A DNA stretch of 64,000 nt. Origin: UBA4644 sp900555855 (GTDB lineage Bacteria > Bacillota > Clostridia > Oscillospirales > Butyricicoccaceae). A program made the position numbers and the translations under genes. Positions 31,999-40,937 of this stretch are shown here, in pieces. The stretch is taken from the NCBI GenBank assembly GCA_052289195.1, contig DAWAJD010000004.1, forward strand, positions 1-64,000. The letters run 5' to 3'. The notes under the pieces are model-generated. The model was not told the DNA's origin and ran no database searches. It saw only the letters and a list, made by a program, of their open reading frames with translations. Positions within the stretch are counted from its first letter, which is position 1. Each line of letters begins with the position of its first letter.

Positions 31999-33348
31999 TA
32001 TCGATATGCTCTGAAAAAAGCGATCCGGCTCCTGCTGCTGGCGGGGGCCCTGTGGGTGACCGTCCTCTGCACCGGCTGCGGTCTGCAGCCGGTGGACGGT
32101 CTTTTGACCCTGCCCAAGCTGCCTGCGGAATATGCCCTGCTGCAGCAGCAGCTGGACGAGGTTTTGGCCGGCGGGGCGGTCTATGCCTCTGCGGAGAGCG
32201 GGACCTCCCGGCAGGCCGTTCAGCAGGTGGATCTGGACGGCGACGGGCAGGACGAGACCGTAGCCTTTTTCCTGACGGCGGAGGGCGCCTACCAGGCCCA
32301 TGTGTTTCGCCAGAAGGAGGGCGTCTATACCAAGGTGGGCGTGGCGGAGGGCTTTGGCAGCACGCTGAAGGCCATCTATTACCCTGCCTGCGGCAAAAAC
32401 GGGGCCAGGGGCCTTGCCATGTGCTGGGGCTTTGACGAAAACGGCGCTTATGGCATGACCATCTACACCATGGAGCAGGACGGCATGCGCATCATTCTGG
32501 ATATGCAGTATGCGGATGTGGCCATTGAAGATGTCAACGGCGACGGCGCGGAGGAGCTGGCCTTCGCCATCAAGGACAATACCACCGGCAATTTTTCCGC
32601 CCGGGCCTATGTCTGCCGGGAGGAGGAATATTATCTGCTGTTTGAAGCGCCGCTGTGCGTGGAGGTCAAAAGCGTCAACAGCATGGTCTTCGGCCAGCTG
32701 CAGGACCAGCAGATGGCCCTTTATATCGACAGCGCCGCCACTATGGGCGGCTATGTGACCGATCTGATCTGCTACGACGGGCATACCGCCGTCAACCGCA
32801 CGCTGGATCCCTCCAGCGGCTCCGGCAGCGTCACCTGGCGCAGCAGCCCGGTCTACTGCACAGACATTAACGGCGACGGCGTGCTGGATGTGCCCGTGGG
32901 GCATTTTTACGAGCGGGAGAGCAGCGAGATCGAGACCCGCTGCCGGCTGGACTGGGTGGATCCGCTGGCCTCCGGCGAGAGCCGGCAGGTCTGCAGCACC
33001 TTCCACAACGCGGCGGAAAAATGGTATCTCATGTGGCCGGAAAAATGGAGCGATCAGATCTGCGCGGAGCGCAGCCAAAACGCCTATATGACCCAGACGG
33101 TCTTTTACGATTCCGGCAGCCAGCAGGAGCGGGTGCCGGTGCTCACCATCTGGTATTTCGGCGGCGACAACCGGGAGGCGGAATCCCGCATTTACCGGGG
33201 CGTCAAAACGCTGGACAGCACCGTCAGCGGCATTTACGGCTATACCGTCCCGGAGCAGGGTGAGCGGCTGAACACCATCCTTTCGGAGGAAACCGTCCGG
33301 AGCCTGTTCCACACCATAGAGATCAGCTGGAAGTCGGAGGATTATTAA
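31996..33348 (+). CDS. Lipoprotein with integrin-like DxDGDG repeats
   Basis: A 450-residue secreted lipoprotein (signal MYRYALKKAIRLLLLAGALW, lipobox LCTGCG). The mature part has three calcium-loop-like motifs of the FG-GAP/VCBS type: DLDGDGQDE near 80, DVNGDGAEE near 176 and DINGDGVLD near 292, which implies a beta-propeller. An in-frame ATG 18 bases upstream lies inside the promoter and is rejected. The stop is one base before the response regulator start, so it is co-translated with a two-component system and may be part of its signal input. Confidence 0.8.
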   Translation: MYRYALKKAIRLLLLAGALWVTVLCTGCGLQPVDGLLTLPKLPAEYALLQQQLDEVLAGGAVYASAESGTSRQAVQQVDLDGDGQDETVAFFLTAEGAYQAHVFRQKEGVYTKVGVAEGFGSTLKAIYYPACGKNGARGLAMCWGFDENGAYGMTIYTMEQDGMRIILDMQYADVAIEDVNGDGAEELAFAIKDNTTGNFSARAYVCREEEYYLLFEAPLCVEVKSVNSMVFGQLQDQQMALYIDSAATMGGYVTDLICYDGHTAVNRTLDPSSGSGSVTWRSSPVYCTDINGDGVLDVPVGHFYERESSEIETRCRLDWVDPLASGESRQVCSTFHNAAEKWYLMWPEKWSDQICAERSQNAYMTQTVFYDSGSQQERVPVLTIWYFGGDNREAESRIYRGVKTLDSTVSGIYGYTVPEQGERLNTILSEETVRSLFHTIEISWKSEDY

Positions 33349-33349
33349 G

Positions 33350-34036
33350 ATGAAGAAAAAAGTGCTTGTGCTGGAGGATGAGGACAATATCCGCGCCTTT
33401 GTGGTGATCAACCTGAAGCGGGCCGGCTATGAGACCGTGGAGTTCGCGCTGGGCGAGGAAGCGGCAGAGCATCTCCGGGACCACCGGGATGTGGCCATCG
33501 CCATTCTGGATGTGATGCTGCCGGACATCAGCGGCTTTGATGTGTGCCGCCGCATCCGGGGCATGGGCAGCAAGATGGGCGTCATCATGCTCACGGCCAT
33601 GGGGCAGGAGAGCGACCGGGTCACGGGCCTGATGACCGGCGCAGACGATTATGTGACCAAGCCCTTCTCCGTGGCGGAGCTGGTGGCCCGGGTAGACGCG
33701 CTCTACCGCCGGGTCTGCGGCGCGGGCTTCCAGAGCGACAGTCTGGTCAGCGGGGATTATGAACTGAATCTGCGCTCCCGGGAGCTGAAATGCCTGGGCA
33801 AGAAGATCGAGCTGACCCAGGTGGAATATCTGATCATGAAGACCTTTTTGGAAAACCCGGACAAGGCCCTCTCCCGGGACAATATTCTGGCGCTGGTCTG
33901 GGGTCCGGAATATCAGGGGGATCTGAAGGTGGTGGATGTGAACATCCGCCGTCTGCGGCTGAAGATCGAGGAAGACGCCGCCGCCCCCCGGCATATCGTC
34001 ACCGTCTGGGGCTACGGCTATAAGTGGCAGGCCTGA
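33350..34036 (+). CDS. OmpR/PhoB-type response regulator
   Basis: A 228-residue regulator. The receiver domain (1-115) has acidic pair LEDED, phospho-acceptor Asp in AILDVMLPDISGFDV near 54, and Lys in YVTKPFSVAEL near 104. The winged-helix output domain (about 130-227) has ELTQVEYLIMKTFLENPDKALSRDNIL and VVDVNIRRLRLKIEE and ends in the usual GYGYKW. It starts one base after the lipoprotein stop and precedes the histidine kinase gene. Confidence 0.94.
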   Translation: MKKKVLVLEDEDNIRAFVVINLKRAGYETVEFALGEEAAEHLRDHRDVAIAILDVMLPDISGFDVCRRIRGMGSKMGVIMLTAMGQESDRVTGLMTGADDYVTKPFSVAELVARVDALYRRVCGAGFQSDSLVSGDYELNLRSRELKCLGKKIELTQVEYLIMKTFLENPDKALSRDNILALVWGPEYQGDLKVVDVNIRRLRLKIEEDAAAPRHIVTVWGYGYKWQA

Positions 34037-34086
34037 GGGCCGCCGGAGCTTATCCCGAAGAATATCCCGAAGAAAGGAGCGCGCCC

Positions 34087-35559
34087 ATGCCCGCAGAAGC
34101 AAAGCACAAGGGAAAAAAGCCCTTTCTGGCCCGGCTGGGGCTGGAGAGCGGCATCAAGCGGCGCTGGTTTCTCAACAGCATCAGCATGGTGCTGCTGGTG
34201 CTGCTGCTGCTGGCGCTGGTAGCAGCCATGGGCGTGACCTATTACTACTATTCCGCCATGGAGTCGCTGCTGGCCACCCGGGCAGACACTCAGGCCAAAT
34301 ACATGAACCGCTATTTCAGCTCCAGCTACAGCGAGTTTTATGAATACGGCCGCAACATGGTCCAGAGCTTCGGTCTGGCAGACCGGGTGGAGATGCAGAT
34401 GCTGGACGACCGGGGCAGGGTGATGTTTTCCTCCAACGGCCTGACGGCGGGCTTCACGCCTCAGACGGAGGAGATCTCTCAGGCCTTTTCCACCGGCAGG
34501 ATCGCGCCCTATGTGGGCTACGACACGCTGACGGAGGAAAAGGTCATGGCGGTGACGGCGCCGCTGTTTTACAAAAGCGGCCGGATCATCGGCGCCGTGC
34601 GCTATGTGACCTCGCTCCAGCAGCTGGACCGGCAGCTGGTGCAGGTCTATCTCATTGCCGCCGGCGTGTTTGCGGTGATCGCGGCACTGGTGATCTTTTC
34701 CAACAGCTTTTTCCTGCGCTCCATCGTGACGCCGGTTTTGAAGATCAATGAATTCGCCAAAAAGATCACCGGCGGACAATACGGCATCCAGATCGACACG
34801 GAATACGACGACGAGATCGGGGAGCTGTGCCGGACGCTGAACGAGATGTCCTCGGAGCTTTCCCGGTCGGAAAAAACGAAAAACGACTTTATCTCCTCCG
34901 TTTCCCACGAGCTGCGCACGCCGCTGACGGCCATCGCCGGCTGGACAGACACCGTGGAGAGCGGGCTGGACGATCATACGCTGGCGCTGCAGGGGCTGGA
35001 TATCATCAAAAAGGAGACCCGCCGCCTCTCGCAGATGGTGGAGGAGCTTTTGGATTTTTCCCGCATCGAGAGCGGCGGTATGCGCCTGCAAACGGAGCCC
35101 TTCGACCTGCGGGGCGAGCTTTACGATGCAGTGTTCACCTACACCGATATGCTCCGGCAGGAGGGCCTGCGCATCGACTATGAGGAGCCGGAGGAGCCGC
35201 TGATGGTCTTTGCCGACCGAAACCGGCTGAAGCAGGTGTTTCTGAACATCATCGACAACGCCGGAAAATACGGCAAGGACGGCGACCGGGTCCAGGTCAC
35301 GGCTCAGGCGGCGGAGGGCAGCGCCGTGGTACACATCCGGGATTTTGGTCAGGGCATCCCGCCGGACGAGCTGCCCTTCGTCAAGCAGAAGTTTTATAAG
35401 GGCAGCGCCAAGGGCCGCGGCACAGGCATCGGCCTTTCCGTCTGCAGCGACATCGTGCAGATGCACGGCGGCACGCTGGATATTGAGAGCACCCTGGGGC
35501 AGGGGACGGATGTGATCATCACCCTGCCGCTGTATCGCAAGGCTTCCGGGGAAGCATGA
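34087..35559 (+). CDS. Sensor histidine kinase
   Basis: A 490-residue membrane kinase. Two membrane segments (about 29-52 and 180-205) flank an extracytoplasmic sensor domain of about 125 residues, then a HAMP linker, the HisKA helix with phospho-acceptor in FISSVSHELRTPLTAI near 277, and the ATPase domain with N box FLNIIDNAGKYGKDG and G boxes DFGQGIPPDE and GTGIGLSV. ATG at 34087 follows AAAGGAG. It pairs with the preceding response regulator; the signal is unknown, but the co-transcribed lipoprotein is a candidate partner. Confidence 0.94.
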   Translation: MPAEAKHKGKKPFLARLGLESGIKRRWFLNSISMVLLVLLLLALVAAMGVTYYYYSAMESLLATRADTQAKYMNRYFSSSYSEFYEYGRNMVQSFGLADRVEMQMLDDRGRVMFSSNGLTAGFTPQTEEISQAFSTGRIAPYVGYDTLTEEKVMAVTAPLFYKSGRIIGAVRYVTSLQQLDRQLVQVYLIAAGVFAVIAALVIFSNSFFLRSIVTPVLKINEFAKKITGGQYGIQIDTEYDDEIGELCRTLNEMSSELSRSEKTKNDFISSVSHELRTPLTAIAGWTDTVESGLDDHTLALQGLDIIKKETRRLSQMVEELLDFSRIESGGMRLQTEPFDLRGELYDAVFTYTDMLRQEGLRIDYEEPEEPLMVFADRNRLKQVFLNIIDNAGKYGKDGDRVQVTAQAAEGSAVVHIRDFGQGIPPDELPFVKQKFYKGSAKGRGTGIGLSVCSDIVQMHGGTLDIESTLGQGTDVIITLPLYRKASGEA

Positions 35560-35579
35560 GCGCAAAGGAGAGACCTTTT

Positions 35580-36533
35580 ATGGCAAACGACAACAAAAAT
35601 CAGAATAAAAACGGAAAAAAGACCACCATCGCCGGTCAGGCGCTCATTGAGGGCATCCTGATGCGCGGCCCGGAGCGGACGGCCATCGTTTGCCGCAAGC
35701 CCGGGCAGGAGCCGGTGGTCAAGCTGGAGCCCCACGGCACCAATACCCACGGCGCCTGGGCCAGACTGCCGGTGGTGCGGGGCGTGGTGTCCTTCTGGGA
35801 TTCCATGAAATTCGGCATGGGCGCCCTGACCTATTCCGCAGATTTTATCGAGGACGGCGACGCGGCGGAGCCGGGCCGCTTTGAGCAGTGGCTGGAGCGC
35901 AAGCTGGGCTCGGAAAAGCTGGAAAAGGTGCTGATGGGCGCGGCCATGGTCTTCGGCATTGCCATTCCCATCGCGCTGTTTATCCTGCTGCCCACGCTGC
36001 TGGCGGGCCTTTTGGGCGACCGGATGCCCGCCATTTTGCGGAACCTGATCGAGGGCGCCTTCCGCATCTGCATCTTTCTGGCCTTCATTTTCATCACCTC
36101 CCGGCAGAAGGATGTGCATCGGACCTATATGTATCACGGCGCGGAGCACAAGACCATCACCTGCTATGAAAAGGGTCTGGAGCTGACGGTGGACAATGTG
36201 CGCCCCTGCAGCCGCTTCCATCCCCGGTGCGGCACCAGCTTTCTGTTTATGGTGATGCTTCTGAGCATTTTGCTCTTCTCCCTGCTGCGCTGGGGCAGCC
36301 CGCTGGCGCGGATGGCGCTGCGGCTGTGCATGCTGCCGGTGGTGGCGGGCATCAGCTACGAGATCAACCGCTTTGCAGGGCGGCACGACAACTGGTTCAC
36401 CATGGCCCTGCGGGCGCCGGGGCTGGCGCTGCAGCGGCTCACCACGGCGGAGCCGGACGACTCCATGATCGAGGTGGCCATCCTTGCCATGAAGGAAGTC
36501 ATCCCCCAGCGGGAAGAGGAGGACAACTGGTAA
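35580..36533 (+). CDS. DUF1385 (YqhQ-like) membrane protein
   Basis: A 317-residue protein of the DUF1385 family: TTIAGQALIEGILMRGPERTA at the start, several membrane helices in the middle, YHGAEHKTITCYEKG near 185 and the HPRCGTSFLF segment near 217. Function is unknown; in Firmicutes it is typically next to prmC and prfA. ATG at 35580 is preferred, with AAAGGAG nine bases upstream; the in-frame ATG at 35556, overlapping the kinase stop, is possible but has a weaker site. The stop overlaps prmC by one base. Confidence 0.88.
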   Translation: MANDNKNQNKNGKKTTIAGQALIEGILMRGPERTAIVCRKPGQEPVVKLEPHGTNTHGAWARLPVVRGVVSFWDSMKFGMGALTYSADFIEDGDAAEPGRFEQWLERKLGSEKLEKVLMGAAMVFGIAIPIALFILLPTLLAGLLGDRMPAILRNLIEGAFRICIFLAFIFITSRQKDVHRTYMYHGAEHKTITCYEKGLELTVDNVRPCSRFHPRCGTSFLFMVMLLSILLFSLLRWGSPLARMALRLCMLPVVAGISYEINRFAGRHDNWFTMALRAPGLALQRLTTAEPDDSMIEVAILAMKEVIPQREEEDNW

Positions 36534-37399
36534 TGATCCGAACGGTAAACGACGCATATCTGGACCTTCGGGCCGAGTTCAAGCGAAGGGGCATCGCGGG
36601 CTATTCTCTGGAGGCCCGGGAGCTGGTGGCCTTTGCGCTGGGGCTGGGGCCGGAGGAATTCTTTGAAAAGCGCGGACAGTATATTTTCGAAAAGGACGAG
36701 GCGAAGATCGACGCGCTGAAGGCGCGGCGCTACAGCGGCGTGCCCCTGCAGCACATCACCGGCCGGTGGGAGTTTTACGGCCTGCCGCTGGAGGTGACGG
36801 AGGACACGCTGATCCCCCGGCCGGACACGGAGACGCTGGCAGAACGGGGCATTGCCCTGATGAGCAGCCGGACCCGGGGCCGCTTTCTGGATCTGTGCTG
36901 CGGCACGGGCTGCGTGGGCCTGGCGATCCTGAAGCATGTCAGCGACGAGATCCACGGCGTCTTTGCCGATCTTTCCGAGCCTGCGCTGGAGGTCGCCCGG
37001 CACAATATTACCGCCCTGCACCTGACGGGGCGGGCGCTGGCCTTTCAGGCAGACGCCGCAAAGCCGGCGGATCCGGTGCTGGGCCGCTTCCAGCTCATCG
37101 TGTGCAATCCGCCCTATATCCCCACGGAGGAGATCCCCACGCTGGACATCGAGGTGCAGAAGGAGCCACATATGGCGCTGGACGGCGGCGCAGACGGGCT
37201 GGACTTTTACCGGGCCGTCAGCCGGAACTATGCGCCGGCCCTGACCTCCGGCGGAACGCTGGCCTTTGAGGTGGGGCTGGGACAGTTTGAGGCCGTCATG
37301 GCCATTCTGGAGCAGGCGGGCTACAGCAAGGTGCAGTATTTCTGCGATCTGGCCGGCGTGGAACGGGTGGTGACGGGCTGCTGGGAACAGGGCCTATGA
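36533..37399 (+). CDS. prmC: Release factor glutamine methyltransferase PrmC
   Basis: A 288-residue enzyme that methylates the GGQ glutamine of peptide release factors. An N-terminal helical domain (1-80) is followed by TLIPRPDTETLAERG, the SAM loop FLDLCCGTGCVGLAIL near 122 and the catalytic NPPYIPTEEI near 190. It starts within the stop of the DUF1385 gene (TAATG) and its own stop overlaps the DNA methylase start by four bases. The usual neighbour prfA is absent; a restriction-modification pair follows instead. Confidence 0.93.
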   Translation: MIRTVNDAYLDLRAEFKRRGIAGYSLEARELVAFALGLGPEEFFEKRGQYIFEKDEAKIDALKARRYSGVPLQHITGRWEFYGLPLEVTEDTLIPRPDTETLAERGIALMSSRTRGRFLDLCCGTGCVGLAILKHVSDEIHGVFADLSEPALEVARHNITALHLTGRALAFQADAAKPADPVLGRFQLIVCNPPYIPTEEIPTLDIEVQKEPHMALDGGADGLDFYRAVSRNYAPALTSGGTLAFEVGLGQFEAVMAILEQAGYSKVQYFCDLAGVERVVTGCWEQGL

Positions 37400-38508
37400 C
37401 CGGAAGAATCCGGGAGGATCCGGCCTATCTTACCTCCCAGCTCATCACCTATCTTGGCAACAAGCGGGCGCTGCTGCCCCAGATCGACCGGCAGATCCGG
37501 CTGGCGCGGCAGGCGCTGGGCGGGCGGAGGCTGGTGTGCGCCGATGTGTTTTCCGGCTCCGGCGCGGTGGCAAGGCTTTTGAAGCAGCACGCCGCCCTGC
37601 TCTATGTGAACGATCTGGAGACCTACAGCCGCGTCATCAACGAATGTTACCTGACGAACCGGGAGGACTACCCCGCGGCGGAATGCGCCCGCTGGCGGCA
37701 GACGCTGGAGCGGCGGCTGGAGCAGCCGCTGCTGGAGGGCATCATCGCCCGGCACTATGCACCCGCAGACGACAAAAACATCCGGCCGGGGGAGCGGGTC
37801 TTCTACACCGCGGAAAACGCCCGGCGCATCGACACGCTGCGGGCGGAGATCGGATCCATGCCTGCGCCGCTGCAGTCCTATTTTCTGGCGCCTCTGCTGG
37901 CGGAGGCCTCCGTCCACAACAATACCGGCGGGGTGTTCAAGGGCTTTTATAAAGACAGCCGCACGGGCCTTGGAAAGTTTGGCGGCAACGGAGAAAACGC
38001 TCTTTCCCGGATCCTTTCGCCCATTCAGGTGCAGGAGCCGGTGCTTTCCCGCTTTTGCTGCGAGAGCCGGGTGCTGCAGCAGGACGCGGCCGCGCTGCCG
38101 GCGCTGCTACCGCCGCTGGATCTGGCCTATCTGGATCCGCCCTATAACCAGCATCCCTACGGCTCCAATTATTTCATGCTGAATCTCATCGCGGAAAACC
38201 GTCTTCCGGAACGGTGCAGCCGGGTCTCCGGCATTCCGGAGGACTGGAACCGCTCGGATTATAACAAGGCCGGCCGGGCGCTGGCGGCCTTTTCCGCCCT
38301 GCTTCAGGGGCTTCGGGCCCGGTTTTTGCTGGTCTCCTACAATTCCGAGGGCTTTATCCCCCTTGCCGAGATGGAGCGGCTGCTCTCCGGTCTGGGACGG
38401 GTCCGGCGGCAGGAGATCCGCTACAACGCCTATCGGGCCTCCCGCAATCTGGCGGCGAGAGAGACCTATGTTTCGGAATATCTGTTTCTGGTGGACACCG
38501 GGGCCTGA
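37396..38508 (+). CDS. DNA adenine methyltransferase (D12 class) of a type II R-M system
   Basis: A 370-residue N6-adenine methylase. The SAM-binding part starts YLGNKRALLPQIDRQIR, followed by VCADVFSGSGAVARLLK (motif I) and the catalytic DLAYLDPPYNQHPYGSNYF (DPPY, motif IV) near 240. The motif order is that of D12/alpha-group enzymes. It overlaps prmC by four bases, so it is translated from the same message. The EcoRI-type endonuclease gene lies 26 bases downstream; methylation of that site would protect the host DNA. Confidence 0.9.
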   Translation: MTGRIREDPAYLTSQLITYLGNKRALLPQIDRQIRLARQALGGRRLVCADVFSGSGAVARLLKQHAALLYVNDLETYSRVINECYLTNREDYPAAECARWRQTLERRLEQPLLEGIIARHYAPADDKNIRPGERVFYTAENARRIDTLRAEIGSMPAPLQSYFLAPLLAEASVHNNTGGVFKGFYKDSRTGLGKFGGNGENALSRILSPIQVQEPVLSRFCCESRVLQQDAAALPALLPPLDLAYLDPPYNQHPYGSNYFMLNLIAENRLPERCSRVSGIPEDWNRSDYNKAGRALAAFSALLQGLRARFLLVSYNSEGFIPLAEMERLLSGLGRVRRQEIRYNAYRASRNLAARETYVSEYLFLVDTGA

Positions 38509-38534
38509 GGCCGCCGGGAAGGGAGGATTCGTTT

Positions 38535-39245
38535 ATGCCGCGGCAATCAGACCGCCTTCGCCTGCGCACGGAGCAGCACAAGCCCAAAAACCGAAAGTCC
38601 CAGCTGGAGGACAAGGCCGTCTACGCCGCCATGCAGCGGGTGATCGGCTATCTGCAGGCCCGGTTCGACTTTGCGGAGACCTATCCCGGCTGCGGTCTGG
38701 CCTTTGAAAAGGCGCTGAAGGTGGAGGATATGGTGGCCCATATCCGGCGAAACGGCTGCCGCAGGGAGTTTGACTTCGATTATCTGGACCGGAGCATCAT
38801 TCCGGACGGCGGCGTGCTGTTTCTGGAAAAGGACGGAGAAAAGCTGCCGCTGCTCTTTGCCGAGGTCAAGCATCAGGGGACCAACGACCAGCGGCTCCGG
38901 GAGGGCAAGACCGCCCAGGCCACGGGCAACGCCATCGAGCGGCTGGGAAAAAATCTCACCGGCATCCGGGCCATGATGAATCAGGACAAGGTCACGCCCT
39001 TCGTCTGCTTCGGCTCAGGCTGCGATTTCCGTCCGGAGGAAAAGACCGTGCTGTCCAAGGTGAGCATGCTCAACGAGTTTTATCCGCTGAACCGCACCTA
39101 TGTCTTCAAGCGGGACGGCAGCGCCGACCACAACGCCTTTGCGCCGGTCTCCATGTATTTCCGGGAGGCGGAATGGACGGAGGATGAGATGTTTGAGATC
39201 ATGAAGGAGATCGCGGAGACCACCTTCCGGTATTATGTGTTTTAA
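38535..39245 (+). CDS. EcoRI-family type II restriction endonuclease
   Basis: A 236-residue protein with clear similarity to EcoRI as I remember it. The catalytic residues are in place: IIPDGGVLF with Asp 91 and LLFAEVKHQG with Glu 110 and Lys 112, matching Asp91, Glu111 and Lys113 of EcoRI. The recognition segment ATGNAIERLGKN (129-140) keeps the Asn-Ala-Ile-Glu-Arg chain that reads GAATTC in EcoRI. The C-terminus DEMFEIMKEIAETTFR also matches. It cuts unmodified DNA; the preceding adenine methylase is its partner. ATG at 38535 follows GGGAAGGGAGG. Confidence 0.9.
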   Translation: MPRQSDRLRLRTEQHKPKNRKSQLEDKAVYAAMQRVIGYLQARFDFAETYPGCGLAFEKALKVEDMVAHIRRNGCRREFDFDYLDRSIIPDGGVLFLEKDGEKLPLLFAEVKHQGTNDQRLREGKTAQATGNAIERLGKNLTGIRAMMNQDKVTPFVCFGSGCDFRPEEKTVLSKVSMLNEFYPLNRTYVFKRDGSADHNAFAPVSMYFREAEWTEDEMFEIMKEIAETTFRYYVF

Positions 39246-39246
39246 T

Positions 39247-39285
39247 CGAACAAATGTTGCGTTTTTGCTTTTTCTATGCTATATT
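39247..39285 (+). promoter_or_regulatory. recA promoter with LexA-type box
   Basis: CGAACAAATGTTGC at 39247-39260 matches the Gram-positive LexA box (CGAAC-N4-GTTYG) except at the last two positions. A -35 TTGCGT (39257-39262) overlaps it, and TATATT (39280-39285) follows after 17 bases. LexA bound here would block the promoter. Confidence 0.65.
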
Positions 39286-39327
39286 AAAGAAAAACAGATG
39301 ATTTTACGATAAAAGAGGTGCCTGAAA

Positions 39328-40440
39328 ATGGACAAACAGAAAGCTCTGGAAACCGCGCTGCAGCAGCTGGAGAAGCAATTCGGCAAGGGTACGGTGATGC
39401 GTCTGGGCGAAAACGCGGCCATGCAGGTGGAGGCTATTTCCACTGGGTCTCTTTCGCTGGATGTGGCGCTGGGCATCGGCGGCGTCCCCCGGGGACGCAT
39501 CATCGAGGTCTACGGGCCGGAATCCTCCGGCAAGACCACGCTGGCGCTCCATGTGGTGGCTTCCGCCCAGAAGCAGGGCGGCGAAGCCGCCTTTATCGAC
39601 GCAGAGCATGCGCTGGATCCGGTCTATGCCAAGGCGCTGGGCGTGGATACCGACAGCCTTCTGGTCTCCCAGCCGGACACCGGCGAGCAGGCCCTGGAGA
39701 TCGCGGAAGCGCTGGTGCGCTCCGGCGCGGTGGATGTGCTGGTGGTGGACAGCGTGGCGGCCCTGGTGCCCAAGGCGGAGATCGAGGGCGAAATGGGCGA
39801 CAGCTTTGTTGGCCTGCAGGCCCGCCTGATGAGCCAGGCCCTGCGCAAGCTGGCCGGCGCCATTTCCAAGGGCAACTGCGCGGTGATCTTCATCAACCAG
39901 CTGCGGGAAAAGATCGGCGTCATGTACGGCAACCCCGAGACCACCACCGGCGGCCGCGCGCTGAAGTTCTATGCCAGCGTCCGCATTGATATCCGCCGCA
40001 CCGAGACGCTGAAAAACGGCTCCACCCCCGTGGGCAACCGGGTGCGGGCCAAGGTGGTCAAAAACAAGATCGCGCCGCCCTTCAAGGAGGCGGAGTTCGA
40101 CATCATGTACGGCGAGGGCATCTCCCGGGTGGGCGAGGTGCTGGATATGGGCCTGAAGTTCGGCCTGCTGCAGAAGTCCGGCGCCTGGTTCTATATGGGC
40201 GACGAGCGTCTGGGCCAGGGCCGGGATGCCGCCAAGCAGTATTTCCGGGAGCACCCGGAGATCATGGCCCAGGTGGAGGCCCAGATCATCGAAAAGCTCA
40301 AGAATCAGGAGCAGCCCGCCGCCAAGGGCGAGCCTGGGAAGAGCGCTTCGGCCAAGGCTGCGCCTGCCGCCAAGGCCCCTGCCCGGGGCGGGAAAAACGG
40401 CAGCGTAGAGGTCTTTGCCGACGATTTTGAAGACGATTGA
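39328..40440 (+). CDS. recA: Recombinase RecA
   Basis: A 370-residue recombinase that forms filaments on single-stranded DNA and drives homologous recombination and LexA self-cleavage. Walker A GPESSGKTT is near 66, Walker B VDVLVVDSVAALVPKAEIEGEMGD follows, split around the L1 loop, and the L2 region has NQLREKIGVMYGNPETTTGG. The C-terminal tail is Ala/Lys-rich and then acidic (ADDFEDD). It lies directly after the restriction gene and before recX, and carries its own LexA-type promoter. Confidence 0.98.
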   Translation: MDKQKALETALQQLEKQFGKGTVMRLGENAAMQVEAISTGSLSLDVALGIGGVPRGRIIEVYGPESSGKTTLALHVVASAQKQGGEAAFIDAEHALDPVYAKALGVDTDSLLVSQPDTGEQALEIAEALVRSGAVDVLVVDSVAALVPKAEIEGEMGDSFVGLQARLMSQALRKLAGAISKGNCAVIFINQLREKIGVMYGNPETTTGGRALKFYASVRIDIRRTETLKNGSTPVGNRVRAKVVKNKIAPPFKEAEFDIMYGEGISRVGEVLDMGLKFGLLQKSGAWFYMGDERLGQGRDAAKQYFREHPEIMAQVEAQIIEKLKNQEQPAAKGEPGKSASAKAAPAAKAPARGGKNGSVEVFADDFEDD

Positions 40441-40457
40441 GCCCCGTGGAGCCTGTT

Positions 40458-40937
40458 TTGACGGAGTCGCCGGAGCAGCAGGCCCGGGACAGGGCGCTGC
40501 GCACTGCGGCCAATGTATTGCAGTACCGTCAGCGGAGCGCCCGCGCCCTGTATGACCGGCTGCTGGAAAAGGGGCTGGAGCCGGAGCTTGCGGAATACGC
40601 GGTGGAGCGGCTGCAGCAGCTGGGCTATCTGAACGACGCGGAATACGGCCGTCTGCTGGTGCGGGAGCTTTCCGCCCGGGGCTACGGCGCGGGCCGCATC
40701 CGGCAGGAGCTGCGGGAAAAGAAGCTGGAGCCGGAGGCGCTGGAAGCGGCCATGGAGGAATATCAGGCCGATCCGGAGCGCCTGCGGCGCTATATCGAGG
40801 GAAAACTGAGTGGGCAGGCCCCGGACCGCCGGATGCTGAAAAAGGTCTCCGACGGTTTGTTCCGCCGGGGATTTTCCTGGGAGGAGATCCGGGCGGCGCT
40901 GCGGCGCTATGCCGATCAACTGGAGGATACAGAGTGA
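40458..40937 (+). CDS. recX: Regulatory protein RecX
   Basis: A 159-residue all-helical protein made of repeated three-helix units (RSARALYDRLLEKG, YLNDAEYGRLLVRELSARGYG, GFSWEEIRAALRRY), as in RecX, which limits RecA filament growth. The start is uncertain because there is no ATG: TTG at 40458 has GTGGAG six bases upstream and is chosen; TTG at 40437 (overlapping the recA stop) and GTG at 40446 are alternatives. The stop overlaps the GTG start of rimO. Confidence 0.87.
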   Translation: MTESPEQQARDRALRTAANVLQYRQRSARALYDRLLEKGLEPELAEYAVERLQQLGYLNDAEYGRLLVRELSARGYGAGRIRQELREKKLEPEALEAAMEEYQADPERLRRYIEGKLSGQAPDRRMLKKVSDGLFRRGFSWEEIRAALRRYADQLEDTE

